DNA of 64,000 nt from Thermaurantiacus tibetensis (GCF_015354055.1 NZ_JACHTM010000004.1:283902-347901); one strand, 5' to 3'; shown: positions 43,533 through 51,667, counted from the first letter of the stretch. The notes: generated from the sequence alone by a model not told the origin. Numbers and translations: made by a program.

Positions 43533-44195
43533 TCAGGAATGAAGCTGGATCAGCGCCGCGATCCCGGAGAGCAGGAGCCCGAAGGCCAGCATCGCCCCGA
43601 TCGAGATGAGGAGGATGCCGGCAAGGCGCTGGGCGAGGCTCAGGTCATTGGCGCCTCCCCACAGCCGGAGGGAAGGTGCCGGCTCGACCGGCCAGGTCCA
43701 GGAGGCAGCGTCCGCCACCCGCGCGACCTCGTGGGGCCTGAGCCCGGCCGCGCCCGGCAGCCCCGGGTCGCGATCGGCCGGCCCGCCTCCGGGCGCTTCG
43801 AACCGGCGAGGACCGAGGGTGTCGACTGCTGCGTCATGTCCCTCGTCATCGGGGCTGGAGGCGGCGTCCTCAATCCGCGACGATTGATATGCGAACGGCT
43901 GATAACCATGCGCCGGGCCAGTGCCCGCGGCCAATGCGCCCTCGCGCGCAAGGCTCGAGGCCCGCCAGATGATCGCTGCCTCGCGCCGGCTCGTCACGCC
44001 GAGGATCTGCATCGCCTGCCGAAGCCGCGCGTCGACCGTGTGCCGGGAGATGCCCAGCTGGAGGGCGATCTCCTTGGATGTCGCATGGTCGTCGACGAGG
44101 TCGAGGCAGGCGCGCTGGCCGGCCGTCAGCCGCGCCACCCGCGCCGCGAGGTCCAGTTCCGCCTGCTCAACCCGCCGTCGCACCGCTGTCTCCAC
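43533..44195 (-). CDS. LuxR-type HTH regulator with C-terminal membrane helix (copy 1)
   Basis: A 220-residue protein. Residues about 14-65 form a LuxR/FixJ-type HTH (LTAGQRACLDLVDDHATSKEIALQLGISRHTVDARL). A flexible Pro/Gly/Asp-rich linker follows, then one hydrophobic helix at the C-terminus (LAGILLISIGAMLAFGLLLSG). There is no receiver or autoinducer domain. The topology implies a DNA-binding protein tethered to the inner membrane, perhaps freed by proteolysis. A homologue with the same layout is at 61360-61974. The start is a GTG. It is the first gene of the module. Confidence 0.85.
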   Translation of the reverse strand: METAVRRRVEQAELDLAARVARLTAGQRACLDLVDDHATSKEIALQLGISRHTVDARLRQAMQILGVTSRREAAIIWRASSLAREGALAAGTGPAHGYQPFAYQSSRIEDAASSPDDEGHDAAVDTLGPRRFEAPGGGPADRDPGLPGAAGLRPHEVARVADAASWTWPVEPAPSLRLWGGANDLSLAQRLAGILLISIGAMLAFGLLLSGIAALIQLHS

Positions 44196-44295
44196 CGACC
44201 CCGATCAAAGATAGTCCGAAGTGGCCGGCTTGTCAGCACCTGCATGGGCCGGGCCCCGGCGGTTTTCGCCAGCCACGCGTCTGCCATGCGCGCCC

Positions 44296-44340
44296 GGTCG
44301 CGTCCTGCCCGGTCGCGTCCTGCCCGGTCGCGTCCTGCCC
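44296..44340 (+). repeat. Perfect 15-base tandem repeat (3 copies)
   Basis: GGTCGCGTCCTGCCC occurs three times in a row (44296-44310, 44311-44325, 44326-44340) in the 183-base gap between the GntR gene end and the HTH module. It is not inside a supported gene. Length and perfection match the 15-base repeat inside glpK, although the units differ. Confidence 0.95.
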
Positions 44341-44378
44341 GCTCGCGCCGGTTCCGTTCGCGCCGGCCTGGCGGCGGG

Positions 44379-45155
44379 TCAGCGGCCCGGAAGCCAGGCT
44401 TCGGCGCCCGGGTCCACGCCGCCGCGCACGGCCCGTGCCGCTGGCGCCCCCTCCTCCCCGTCGGCCGCGGACCGCATGATGCGGAGCACCCAGCGGATGT
44501 GGCTCGAGAAATGGATGACCGCCGTATGGCTGTCGCCGGAGAGGATGGTCGCGTGGATGAGGCGATAGTTCGCGATGTACTGCTCCCAGTGCACGCCCGG
44601 GACGAGGTCGGCAAGAAGCAGCGTGTAGAAGCGGATGTACGGCCTCCTGTAGAAGAACTCGAGAAACAGGTTCCCGCTGATGCGGTTGAGGAGAATGTGG
44701 TAGTTGTAGAGCGCCACGACGAAGTCGCGGGAATGCCGGCGGTGCCATGCCGCCTCGATCGCGGCGTAGTGCTCGACAACGGCGTCCCGTGACGGGCCGG
44801 GCGCGAGCCGGGCGGTGGCGAGACGGACTCCGAGCACGCAGATCGCCTCGGTGAACTCGAGGAAGTCGATGCGTTCCTGGAGCGAGAGCCGGCGGATCCG
44901 GGCGCCGCGGTTGGCGACCAGCTCGACCACGCCTTCGCCTGCAAGCATGTGCAGCGCCTCGCGCACCGGCGCGCGGCTCACGCCATATTCCTCTGCGAGA
45001 TCGGCAGCGATCAGCCGCTGGCCCGGCACGTAGCGGCCCTCCATCACGCCGTCGACGATCGAGTCGACCACGAAGGACACGAGCGAGGCGCTGCTGTCGT
45101 CTTCGGCGGGGCCGGACGCGGAGACGGATGAGGGGCTCGCCGCAGGGTCGGTCAT
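44379..45155 (-). CDS. GntR-family transcriptional regulator (FCD/FadR subfamily)
   Basis: A 258-residue repressor-type regulator. The N-terminal winged helix has IVDGVMEGRYVPGQRLIAADLAEEYGVSRAPVREAL, the GntR signature. The all-helical C-terminal effector domain (FCD type) has HRRHSRDFVVALYNYHILL and HATILSGDSHTAVIHFSSHI, whose Asp/His residues usually bind a metal and a carboxylate ligand. It is divergent from the FAD oxidase gene. A TTGCATACAA palindrome lies in the gap between them, and similar palindromes precede two other units of the cluster, so it is the likely local controller. Confidence 0.92.
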   Translation of the reverse strand: MTDPAASPSSVSASGPAEDDSSASLVSFVVDSIVDGVMEGRYVPGQRLIAADLAEEYGVSRAPVREALHMLAGEGVVELVANRGARIRRLSLQERIDFLEFTEAICVLGVRLATARLAPGPSRDAVVEHYAAIEAAWHRRHSRDFVVALYNYHILLNRISGNLFLEFFYRRPYIRFYTLLLADLVPGVHWEQYIANYRLIHATILSGDSHTAVIHFSSHIRWVLRIMRSAADGEEGAPAARAVRGGVDPGAEAWLPGR

Positions 45156-45237
45156 GGCGCGCCTTTAGGCAAGCCGAAGCCGCCCGCCAAGCGCGCTGCC
45201 GACAGCGCAGAACGGCAGCTTGCGAGGCCGCGGAACT

Positions 45238-45247
45238 TTGCATACAA
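45238..45247. promoter_or_regulatory. GntR-type operator site 1 (TTGCATACAA)
   Basis: A near-palindrome 32 bases before the FAD oxidase ATG, in the gap shared with the GntR gene. It differs by one base from TTGTATACAA at 51578 and shares its core with TCGTATACAC at 50824. FCD-type GntR proteins commonly bind TTGTATACAA-like sites. Its placement suits repression of both divergent genes. Confidence 0.6.
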
Positions 45248-45278
45248 AATCATCGAATCATCCACGGGAGGCGCTCGG

Positions 45279-46886
45279 ATGGCCACTGCCGCAGCACGCG
45301 AATCCGAAACCGGCCGCGCAATCCAGCAGCTCCAGCAGCTGCTCGGCCCCGACAACGTCGTCCTCGACGAGCGGGAGCGCGCCTTCTTCTCAACCGATCT
45401 CTCCTTCCGGCCAAGGGAAATCGCCGCCTGCGTCATTCGCCCGGGCTCGACCGACGAGCTCGCCGAGGCGGTCGCCGTCGCCACCCGCGCCGGCCTCGCC
45501 GTCGTCCCGCGCGGCGGCGGCATGAGCTACACCAGCGGCTACACGCCCGCGCGCGCGGCCTCCGTCCTTGTCGACATGCGCCGCATGAATCGCATCCTCG
45601 AAGTCAACACTGACGACATGTATGTCACCGTCGAGTGCGGCTGCACCTGGAAGGCGCTGTGGGAAGCGCTGGCGCCGCTCGGCGTGCGCACCCCCTACTG
45701 GGGGCCGCTCTCGGGCGCCTATGCCACCGTCGGCGGCGCGATCAGCCAGAACAGCCTGTTCCACGGCTCCGGCGTCCACGGCACGGTGGCCGAGTCGGTC
45801 ATCGGCCTCACCGTCGTCCTGGCCGACGGCAGCGTGCTCGTGACCGGCTCGGGCGCGCACCGGAACTCCAACCCCTTCTGGCGCTTCTTCGGGCCCGACG
45901 TCACCGGCCTCTTCACCGCCGACACCGGCGCCTTCGGCGTCAAGGCCGTGGCAACGCTCCGTCTCGTCAAGGTCCCGGCCCACACCGGCTACCTCTCCTA
46001 CAAGTTCGAGACGCTGGAAGCCATGCTCCGCGCGCAGACGCGCATCGCCCGGCTCGGCATCGCGTCGGAATGCTATGGCTTCGATCCCTACTACAACGCC
46101 GGCTTCGAGAAGCAGGGCATCACCTTCGAGGAGGGCCTGTCCAAGGTTGGCCAGATCGCCCGGAAAGGGGGCTTGAAGGGCATCGTGAATGCCGCGAGAG
46201 TGGCCATGGCGGGCAAGCGCATCCTGCGCGACGTGCCCTATTCGCTCCACATGACGCTTGACGGCCATACCGAGGTCGTCGCTGCCGAGCACACCGACCT
46301 CGCCGCCGACATCTGCGCCGAGGAAGGCGGAGTCGAGATGGCCAACTCGATTCCGGTCGTGTTCCGCGGCGCGCCCTTCGGCGGGGTGCGCACCATCCTG
46401 CTCGGCTCCGAGGGCGAGATCTGGATCCCGGTGCACGGCTTCTTTCCGCTTTCGAAGGCCATTCCGGCCGCTGCGGCAACCGAGACGTTCCTGGCCGAGC
46501 GCCGGGCGCTCATGGACGAGTGGGGAATCAAGACCAGCTACCTCACCTGTTTCGCCGGTCCCGAATTCGTCATCGAGCCCAGCTTCTACTGGCACGACGA
46601 GCTCGGCGACTTCCGCCTCTCGCTCATCGAGCCCGAGTTCGCGGCGAAATGGCGCGACATCCCGGCGAACGAGGCGCGCCGCCGCGTGGCGCTCGGCCTT
46701 CGCGACGAGCTTCGCGACCTCTTCGACGGTCTCGGCGGCCTCCACCTCCAGATTGGCAAATACTATCCCTACACCGAGATCATGAACAATGCGCCGCTTC
46801 AGCAGGTGATCCGCGGCGTGAAGCAGCTGCTCGACCGCCAAGGCCTCATGAACCCCGGCGCGCTCGGCCTCGGGCGGGAGGGCTGA
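45279..46886 (+). CDS. FAD-binding oxidoreductase, GlcD / 4-cresol dehydrogenase-like
   Basis: A 535-residue flavoenzyme of the PCMH fold. The FAD-binding domain carries VVPRGGGMSYTSGYTPA and GGAISQNSLFHGSGVHGTVAESVIGL (residues about 75-190), with GAHRNSNPFWRFFGPDVTGLFTADTGAFGV behind it. The FAD-oxidase C-terminal domain ends QGLMNPGALGLG, as in glycolate and D-lactate dehydrogenases. It would oxidise a hydroxy acid, alcohol or phenolic compound; the substrate is unknown. First gene of a plus-strand run with cupin and RutA-like genes; the next gene starts 2 bases after its stop. Confidence 0.9.
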   Translation: MATAAARESETGRAIQQLQQLLGPDNVVLDERERAFFSTDLSFRPREIAACVIRPGSTDELAEAVAVATRAGLAVVPRGGGMSYTSGYTPARAASVLVDMRRMNRILEVNTDDMYVTVECGCTWKALWEALAPLGVRTPYWGPLSGAYATVGGAISQNSLFHGSGVHGTVAESVIGLTVVLADGSVLVTGSGAHRNSNPFWRFFGPDVTGLFTADTGAFGVKAVATLRLVKVPAHTGYLSYKFETLEAMLRAQTRIARLGIASECYGFDPYYNAGFEKQGITFEEGLSKVGQIARKGGLKGIVNAARVAMAGKRILRDVPYSLHMTLDGHTEVVAAEHTDLAADICAEEGGVEMANSIPVVFRGAPFGGVRTILLGSEGEIWIPVHGFFPLSKAIPAAAATETFLAERRALMDEWGIKTSYLTCFAGPEFVIEPSFYWHDELGDFRLSLIEPEFAAKWRDIPANEARRRVALGLRDELRDLFDGLGGLHLQIGKYYPYTEIMNNAPLQQVIRGVKQLLDRQGLMNPGALGLGREG

Positions 46887-46888
46887 GC

Positions 46889-47326
46889 ATGGAGCCGATC
46901 CGCTGGGGCCGTTTCGCCGTCTACCACTATGACGCGGGCGACCTCGACGACGCGCCCGACATGGAGTTCCCCTTCGTGCCCGGCTCGCGATTCCGCGCGG
47001 CCAACACCGGGATCGACGCGCCCGGACTCCAGCTCAACCTCGAGGATTTCCACAAGGGCCCCGACATCCCCTGGACGCTCGCCCACGACGAAACCCATCA
47101 TGTGATCTCGGGCGTGTGCGAGGTGGAATATCATCTGCCGCCGCTGATGCTGGAAAGCGGCAGGGTGGTGGTGAAGGCGGGCGACACCTACTTCATGCCG
47201 CGCGGCTGCCGGGTGGTCTGGCGCGTGCTCTCCGACGAGCCCTTCCGCCACCTCTGCTTCTGCGTGCCCAACCCCGGCTACCCCATCCCCGTGGTGCGCT
47301 CGAAGCGAAGCGGCGCGCCGGCGTGA
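46889..47326 (+). CDS. Cupin-domain protein (copy 1 of a pair)
   Basis: A 145-residue single-cupin protein. The core is WTLAHDETHHVISGVCEVEYHLPP, with His and Glu at metal-ligand positions, followed by VVVKAGDTYFMPRGCRVVWRVL and RHLCFCVPNPGYPIP. It is clearly related to the cupin at 54119 in the same cluster: HDE-x-x-x-x-ISG-x-x-EV, LPPL and RH-(L/I)-CFC-x-P-x-PGYP are shared. Cupins of this EutQ-like size may be dioxygenases, isomerases or ligand binders. It is coupled by GTGA to the RutA-like gene. Confidence 0.85.
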   Translation: MEPIRWGRFAVYHYDAGDLDDAPDMEFPFVPGSRFRAANTGIDAPGLQLNLEDFHKGPDIPWTLAHDETHHVISGVCEVEYHLPPLMLESGRVVVKAGDTYFMPRGCRVVWRVLSDEPFRHLCFCVPNPGYPIPVVRSKRSGAPA

Positions 47327-48384
47327 AGTTCGGCGTCTTCCTCCCCAACGGCAGCAACGGCTACATCCCCTCGGCCGCCGCGCCCCGCTACCTGCCGAGC
47401 TACGCGCACAACCTCGCCATCACCCGCGAGGCCGAGCGCCAGGGCCTCGACTTCGTGCTCTCCATGATGAAGTATCGCGGCTTCGGGGGCGAGACCGGCT
47501 ACTGGGACGCCTGCCTCGAGACCTTCACGCTGATGGCAGGGCTTGCTGCGGCCACCAGCCGGATCGGCCTCTTTCCCAGCGTCACCCTCCTTGCCCACCA
47601 TCCCGCCGTCGCCGCGCGCATGGTCGCCACCATCCACGACATCTCCGGGGGCCGCTGCGGCCTCAACATCGTCACCGGCTGGAACCGGCCGGAATATGCC
47701 CAGATGGGGCTGTGGCCGGGCGACTCCCACTATGAGCGGCGCTACGAGCTTGCGGCCGACTACCTCGCCATCGTCAAGGCGCTCTGGCGCGACGGCCGGG
47801 TCACCCACCGCAGCGAATTCTACACCCTCGAGGACTGCACGGTCACCCCGCACCCGGGGCGGGAGCTGCCCATCGTCTGCGCCGGGCAGAGCCCGAAGGG
47901 CGTCGCCTTCACCGCCGCGCACGGCGACCACAACTTCGTCATGGCCCATCCGGCAAGGCTCCGGGCCATCGTCGAGGGGGTGAAGGCCGAAGCCGCGCGC
48001 CACGGGCGAAGTGTCGGCACCTACGCGCTCTTCGGCCTCATCATCGCCCCGACCGACGCCGAGGCCCGCGCCATCGGCGAGCGCATCATCGCACGCGCCG
48101 ACCGCGGCGCGATCGCGAACATCCTCGCCAGCGCCGCGCTCGACACCAACGTCGGCGGCACCGCGGAGCGCATGCGCGAGGCCCTCGCCCTTCCCATGGA
48201 AGACGGCAACATCGCCTTCATGGGCTTCCCCGTGATCCACGGCGCGCCTGCAACCGTCGCTGCCCGGATCGACGAGGTGGCAGAGGCGACCGGCATCGAC
48301 GGCATGCTCTTCAGCTGGCCTGACTTCGTCACCGGTATCCGCGACTTCGGGGAGAAGGTGCGGCCGCGCCTCGCCTGCGCCTGA
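47323..48384 (+). CDS. RutA-like flavin-dependent monooxygenase (LLM family)
   Basis: A 353-residue luciferase-like monooxygenase using FMNH2 and oxygen. It follows the RutA pattern very closely: KFGVFLPNGSNGYI, then DFVLSMMKYRGFGG, WDACLETFTLMAGLAA, ISGGRCGLNIVTGWNRPEYAQMG, ICAGQSPKG-type IVCAGQSPKGVAF, and a C-terminal FSWPDFVTGIRDFGEKV. RutA opens the uracil ring by adding peroxide oxygen next to nitrogen, so this enzyme may open a related N-heterocycle or cyclic amide. The start is a GTG overlapping the cupin stop. A full rut operon is not present (no RutB). Confidence 0.88.
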   Translation: MKFGVFLPNGSNGYIPSAAAPRYLPSYAHNLAITREAERQGLDFVLSMMKYRGFGGETGYWDACLETFTLMAGLAAATSRIGLFPSVTLLAHHPAVAARMVATIHDISGGRCGLNIVTGWNRPEYAQMGLWPGDSHYERRYELAADYLAIVKALWRDGRVTHRSEFYTLEDCTVTPHPGRELPIVCAGQSPKGVAFTAAHGDHNFVMAHPARLRAIVEGVKAEAARHGRSVGTYALFGLIIAPTDAEARAIGERIIARADRGAIANILASAALDTNVGGTAERMREALALPMEDGNIAFMGFPVIHGAPATVAARIDEVAEATGIDGMLFSWPDFVTGIRDFGEKVRPRLACA

Positions 48385-48428
48385 CGCATGCCAGCGCGCG
48401 GCCTCGACCAGACGAGGGGAGAGACACG

Positions 48429-49220
48429 ATGATCCGCAAGTCCTACGTCGACACCTCGGGCGGGCAGGTCCATGTCATGAGCCAGGCCGGGCCGGGCCTG
48501 CCGGTCTGCTTCTTCCACCAGACCGCAAGCTCGGGGAAGATGTGGCTCAAGACCTTCGAGCGGCTTGCCGGCCGCTTCGCCTGCCACGCCTTCGACACGC
48601 CAGGCTTCGGCGGCAGCTTCGACCCCGACCCCGAGACGAGCCCGCCCATGGCGCAATATGTCGACTGGCTGACCGAAGCGGTCCGCGCCTGCGGCTTCGA
48701 GCGGGTGCACCTCGTCGGCCACCACACCGGGGCCTGCATCGCCGTCGAGATGGCCGCGCGCCACCCCGCGCTCGCCCAGTCCCTCACCCTCATCGGCCCG
48801 GTGCCGCTCACGCCGGAGGAGCGCCTCGAGTTCTCGAAGCACTTCGGCGCGCCCTTCACCCCCGTGGTGAGCGGCTCCTACCTCCTCGAGAACTGGGAAT
48901 ATCTCCGCAACCTCGGGGCTCACCGCGACCCGCTGCTCATCCACCGCGAGATGGCCGACCAGCTCCGCGCCTGGTGGGGCCGCGTCCAGTCCTACCGGGC
49001 GGTCTGGGGCCAGGACTTCACCAGCTTCTACACTGCCGTCACCTGCCCCATCCTGATCGGCGCCGCGCCGGAGGACGTGCTCCACCCCTATCTCGAGCGC
49101 GCCCGGGCGCTGCGGCCCGATGCCGAGGTGCTGCCGCTTGAAGGGGCCAACTTCGAGCCCGACCTCGATGCCGACCGCTTCGCCGAGGGGCTGGCGGCCT
49201 TCCTCTCGAAGGCCGGCTGA
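48429..49220 (+). CDS. Alpha/beta-hydrolase-fold protein without nucleophile serine
   Basis: A 263-residue protein of the alpha/beta hydrolase fold: VCFFHQTASSGKMW (oxyanion-hole region), HAFDTPGFGGS, FERVHLVGHHTGACIAVEMAARHP and a late GANFEPDLDADRF. At the nucleophile elbow G-x-Nu-x-G it reads GHHTG, with histidine where serine is usual. The C-terminal catalytic His of the triad is also not evident (EGANFEPD). RutD of E. coli likewise lacks a normal Ser elbow, which fits its place 44 bases behind the RutA-like gene. It could promote hydrolysis of an unstable intermediate by other means. Confidence 0.85.
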   Translation: MIRKSYVDTSGGQVHVMSQAGPGLPVCFFHQTASSGKMWLKTFERLAGRFACHAFDTPGFGGSFDPDPETSPPMAQYVDWLTEAVRACGFERVHLVGHHTGACIAVEMAARHPALAQSLTLIGPVPLTPEERLEFSKHFGAPFTPVVSGSYLLENWEYLRNLGAHRDPLLIHREMADQLRAWWGRVQSYRAVWGQDFTSFYTAVTCPILIGAAPEDVLHPYLERARALRPDAEVLPLEGANFEPDLDADRFAEGLAAFLSKAG

Positions 49221-49224
49221 GGCG

Positions 49225-49788
49225 TCAGGGCGCGGCGAGCAGCCGGCCCTCGAGGAGGACGGGGGCAAGGCCCGCAGCCGGCGCCTGCCCGCGGCGGATG
49301 GCGAAGCGCCGGAAGCCCGGTGTCCCGACGATGGGGCGAACGATCTCCCAGACCTCGTCGGCTGCGTCCGTCGCCACCGGGTCGAGGGCCAGGAACAGGG
49401 GCGCCGCATCGTCGCCGACGGTGCCGGAGACACGCCGTGCCACATGGGCGTGATAGTTGACGGCCGGGTCGGCCGCGTCCGGCTCCGCGCCCCATTGCGT
49501 GACCCAGCCGGCGGCGAAGGCGATGAGGTCCGGGTTGGTCCAGGCGCGCTCGATGTCGGCCTCGCGCTCGAACCGCATGACATCGAAATGGGTGAAGGCG
49601 GGCATTCCGGCGAGCGTGCGGGCAACGGCCCAGTTCGCATAGTGGCCAATCCCGTCGACCGCGTTGAAGAAGGGGTTGTCCACCTCGGCGAGCCAGCGCG
49701 CGTAACCGCGCGCCTCGCTGTCGGCCCGCGGCGTGTAGGGCAGGATCACCATCCAGCCGCAGTCGGGCGTGGGGCGGGCGGGCGTCAT
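49225..49788 (-). CDS. Hypothetical protein in the catabolic cluster
   Basis: A 187-residue cytosolic protein I do not recognise. It has WMVILPYTPRADSEARGYARWLAEVDNPFFN at the start and TLAGMPAFTHFDVMRFEREADIERAW in the middle; the alternating pattern could suit a dimeric alpha/beta barrel. There is no signal peptide. Its ATG overlaps the stop of the cupin gene upstream (ATGA), so the two are one unit, and it ends 5 bases from the convergent hydrolase stop. Confidence 0.75.
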   Translation of the reverse strand: MTPARPTPDCGWMVILPYTPRADSEARGYARWLAEVDNPFFNAVDGIGHYANWAVARTLAGMPAFTHFDVMRFEREADIERAWTNPDLIAFAAGWVTQWGAEPDAADPAVNYHAHVARRVSGTVGDDAAPLFLALDPVATDAADEVWEIVRPIVGTPGFRRFAIRRGQAPAAGLAPVLLEGRLLAAP

Positions 49789-50696
49789 GCCTCGTCCTTC
49801 CGGGTCCAGGATGCACGGAAGCGGCTGGCCGTCTCGCGCCCGCCGGGCAGGAAGGGGACCTCTGTTCCGGTGTCACCGTCGCCCCACAGCGCCCGGCCCG
49901 CGCCCGTCTCGCGCCACGCTCGGTAGGCGGGGTCGGCCTCCTGCACGGCCGCCATCGGGTGCTCGGCCCAGGGGACGTGCGGCGTCACGCTGTCCCAGGG
50001 CGTCGCGTCGAGCCATTCGGCGGCGCGCTCGGCGCCATGGGGATAGGGGCGGGGCGGCCAGGGAAAGCCCATGGGCGCATCGGTGTGGACGAGGATGATG
50101 GCGCCGCTGCGCGAGACGAACGGGGCATGATACCATTCCTGCGGGTGGACGACGACGCTGCCGAGACCCATCTGGCCCTCGTTCAGGAGGAAACAGTCGC
50201 CGGCGAGCAGGATGATCTCCTCGAAGCATTCGTGGTGCACATGCTCCTCGGCCGCGATCAGCCCCGGCTCGATGCACTGGAAGCGGAGATAGCCGCCCGG
50301 GCCGCCGTCGAAGCCCTCCTGGCCGGGCTCGGGGGTCGGGTCGGGCAGGCGGAGCGACTTGTGGCGGACGCCATGGCTGCCCGGCACGCTGTCCACCCAG
50401 GGGAGCTCCCAGGCGCGCAGCGTCCGGTTGCGCGTGCAGGGGTAGGGAAAGGCCGGCAGGTTCGGGTTCCAGAAGGCAAGCGCAAGCGCGCCCGCCGTGG
50501 AGGCAAGCGCGCCGCCGCCGCAGCCCTGGGGCAGGTGGATGTAGCCCGAGGCCCCCACCCGCGCCCCGTCGAGCGCCATGTCGCCGCTGAGCAGGAACAG
50601 CTCGAACGAGGCGCCGCGGCCGTCGCTCCGTCCCCGCCAGCCGGGCGGCACCTCGATGACGCTCGTGCGTGCGCCCGAGCGCGGGTCGTGGCTCAT
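49785..50696 (-). CDS. Bicupin protein (ChrR/DUF4437-like)
   Basis: A 303-residue protein with two cupin domains. The first is FELFLLSGDMALDGARVGASGYIHLPQG. The second is stronger: EEHVHHECFEEIILLAGDCFLL with an HxH...E metal site, then VVVHPQEWYHAPFVSRSG. It could be a metal-dependent ring-cleavage enzyme or isomerase of the pathway. The start is the first usable ATG; a stop and no other start codon lie upstream in frame. A TCGTATACAC operator-like site is 128 bases before the ATG. Confidence 0.78.
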   Translation of the reverse strand: MSHDPRSGARTSVIEVPPGWRGRSDGRGASFELFLLSGDMALDGARVGASGYIHLPQGCGGGALASTAGALALAFWNPNLPAFPYPCTRNRTLRAWELPWVDSVPGSHGVRHKSLRLPDPTPEPGQEGFDGGPGGYLRFQCIEPGLIAAEEHVHHECFEEIILLAGDCFLLNEGQMGLGSVVVHPQEWYHAPFVSRSGAIILVHTDAPMGFPWPPRPYPHGAERAAEWLDATPWDSVTPHVPWAEHPMAAVQEADPAYRAWRETGAGRALWGDGDTGTEVPFLPGGRETASRFRASWTRKDEA

Positions 50697-50823
50697 GAGC
50701 GCACCGGCAAGGCCGGCGACGGGCTCCGGCCCGTCAAGCGGTGTCCTTTCGAGGGCGAGGAAATTTTAGAAGCCCGGGACGTCGCGCCGGCTCTGGTGGG
50801 TCATGCCGTTCCTCCCACCACTT

Positions 50824-50833
50824 TCGTATACAC
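50824..50833. promoter_or_regulatory. GntR-type operator site 2 (TCGTATACAC)
   Basis: A half-conserved palindrome with core GTATAC in the 157-base gap between the bicupin gene and the MarR-like gene. It shares its core with the sites at 45238 and 51578. It would serve the minus-strand bicupin transcript. Confidence 0.45.
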
Positions 50834-50853
50834 TTCTGGCGCGCCGTGGAAGC

Positions 50854-51414
50854 CTAGCGGCTGAGAATCTTCCGGTTGAGCACCGTCTGGGTCGCCTGGT
50901 CGTAAAGGCCCGTCAGCCGCTCCAGCGCGCCGGCCGCCTCATCCAGCCGGGCGGGAAGTTCGCGCACGTCGGCGAGCAGGGCGACGAGCACGTCCTCGCG
51001 CAGCCGGGCGTAGGCGTCGGTCGCCGCCATCCCCTTTTCGGTCAGCCGGTAGCCCGCCTCGCGCCGCGAGTTGCCGGTGACGCGCTCGATGAGGCCCGAC
51101 TGCTCGATCTTCCGCAGCGAATACTGGAGCGTCGAGACGTCGTTGCGGTTCAGGAACAGCAGAAGCTCCGAGAGACTCTGGGCATTTCCGCGCATCCGGA
51201 TGGAGTGGAGCAGCCACACGTCGGTCGCCGAGAGCGGCGCGTCCGAGACGTTGCGGTGGAGGAAGGTGCACCAGCGCGCGAAGGCCTCGACGGCGCGGAT
51301 CATGGCAAGCTCGGCGCGGGTGAGCGCAGCCGCGCCATCGCTCCCGGTCATGTAGTGGAGGAGGTCGGCCGCGGGCGGCGCCTCCGCACCCGATCCGGCA
51401 TCCCGAACGGTCAT
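50854..51414 (-). CDS. MarR-like winged-helix regulator
   Basis: A 186-residue regulator with a winged helix (residues about 60-150). It shows SATDVWLLHSIRMRGNAQSLSELLLFLNRNDVSTLQYSLRKIEQSGLIERV followed by the wing RREAGYRLTEKG. The N-terminal and C-terminal helices would form the dimer. The ATG at 51414 has a GGGGATGAGG site; a longer frame exists but adds atypical residues over the TonB receptor promoter. It is divergent from the TonB receptor gene, the second regulator of the cluster beside the GntR protein. Confidence 0.82.
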   Translation of the reverse strand: MTVRDAGSGAEAPPAADLLHYMTGSDGAAALTRAELAMIRAVEAFARWCTFLHRNVSDAPLSATDVWLLHSIRMRGNAQSLSELLLFLNRNDVSTLQYSLRKIEQSGLIERVTGNSRREAGYRLTEKGMAATDAYARLREDVLVALLADVRELPARLDEAAGALERLTGLYDQATQTVLNRKILSR

Positions 51415-51577
51415 GGCCTCATCCCCTTCCGGTCGGCCGTGCGCTGCCCCGCTGCCGGCGGCGGCGCACGGCGGGACTGCTGAGAATCGCAGCCATTTTC
51501 CCTGCGTCAACCACGCGAATCGCAGGTGGAATGCGTGCATATTTTTTCGTTGACAGCGCCATCTCCGCCCTCACAGA

Positions 51578-51587
51578 TTGTATACAA
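51578..51587. promoter_or_regulatory. GntR-type operator site 3 (TTGTATACAA)
   Basis: A perfect 10-base palindrome 81 bases before the TonB receptor ATG. With the sites at 45238 and 50824 it forms a set in front of three transcription units of the same cluster. It lies in a small AT-richer patch that could also hold the promoter. Confidence 0.65.
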
Positions 51588-51667
51588 AACCGTTCGAGCA
51601 CCGCGACAACGATCAACGGCAATCGGCGCGGGGATCGCCCCGCCAGGGAGCACAAAGGGAGACGGTG

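Noticed and set aside
41787..43895. Shared 12-mer CATATCAATCGT at the radC 3' end and inside the HTH gene
   Set aside because: Both lie within coding sequence, in different codon phases with no further similarity; probably chance.
44126..44944. Minus-strand frame with repeated AGRDR near the GntR gene
   Set aside because: It overlaps GntR in another frame; the repeat is a by-product of the 15-base DNA repeat and no start signal exists.
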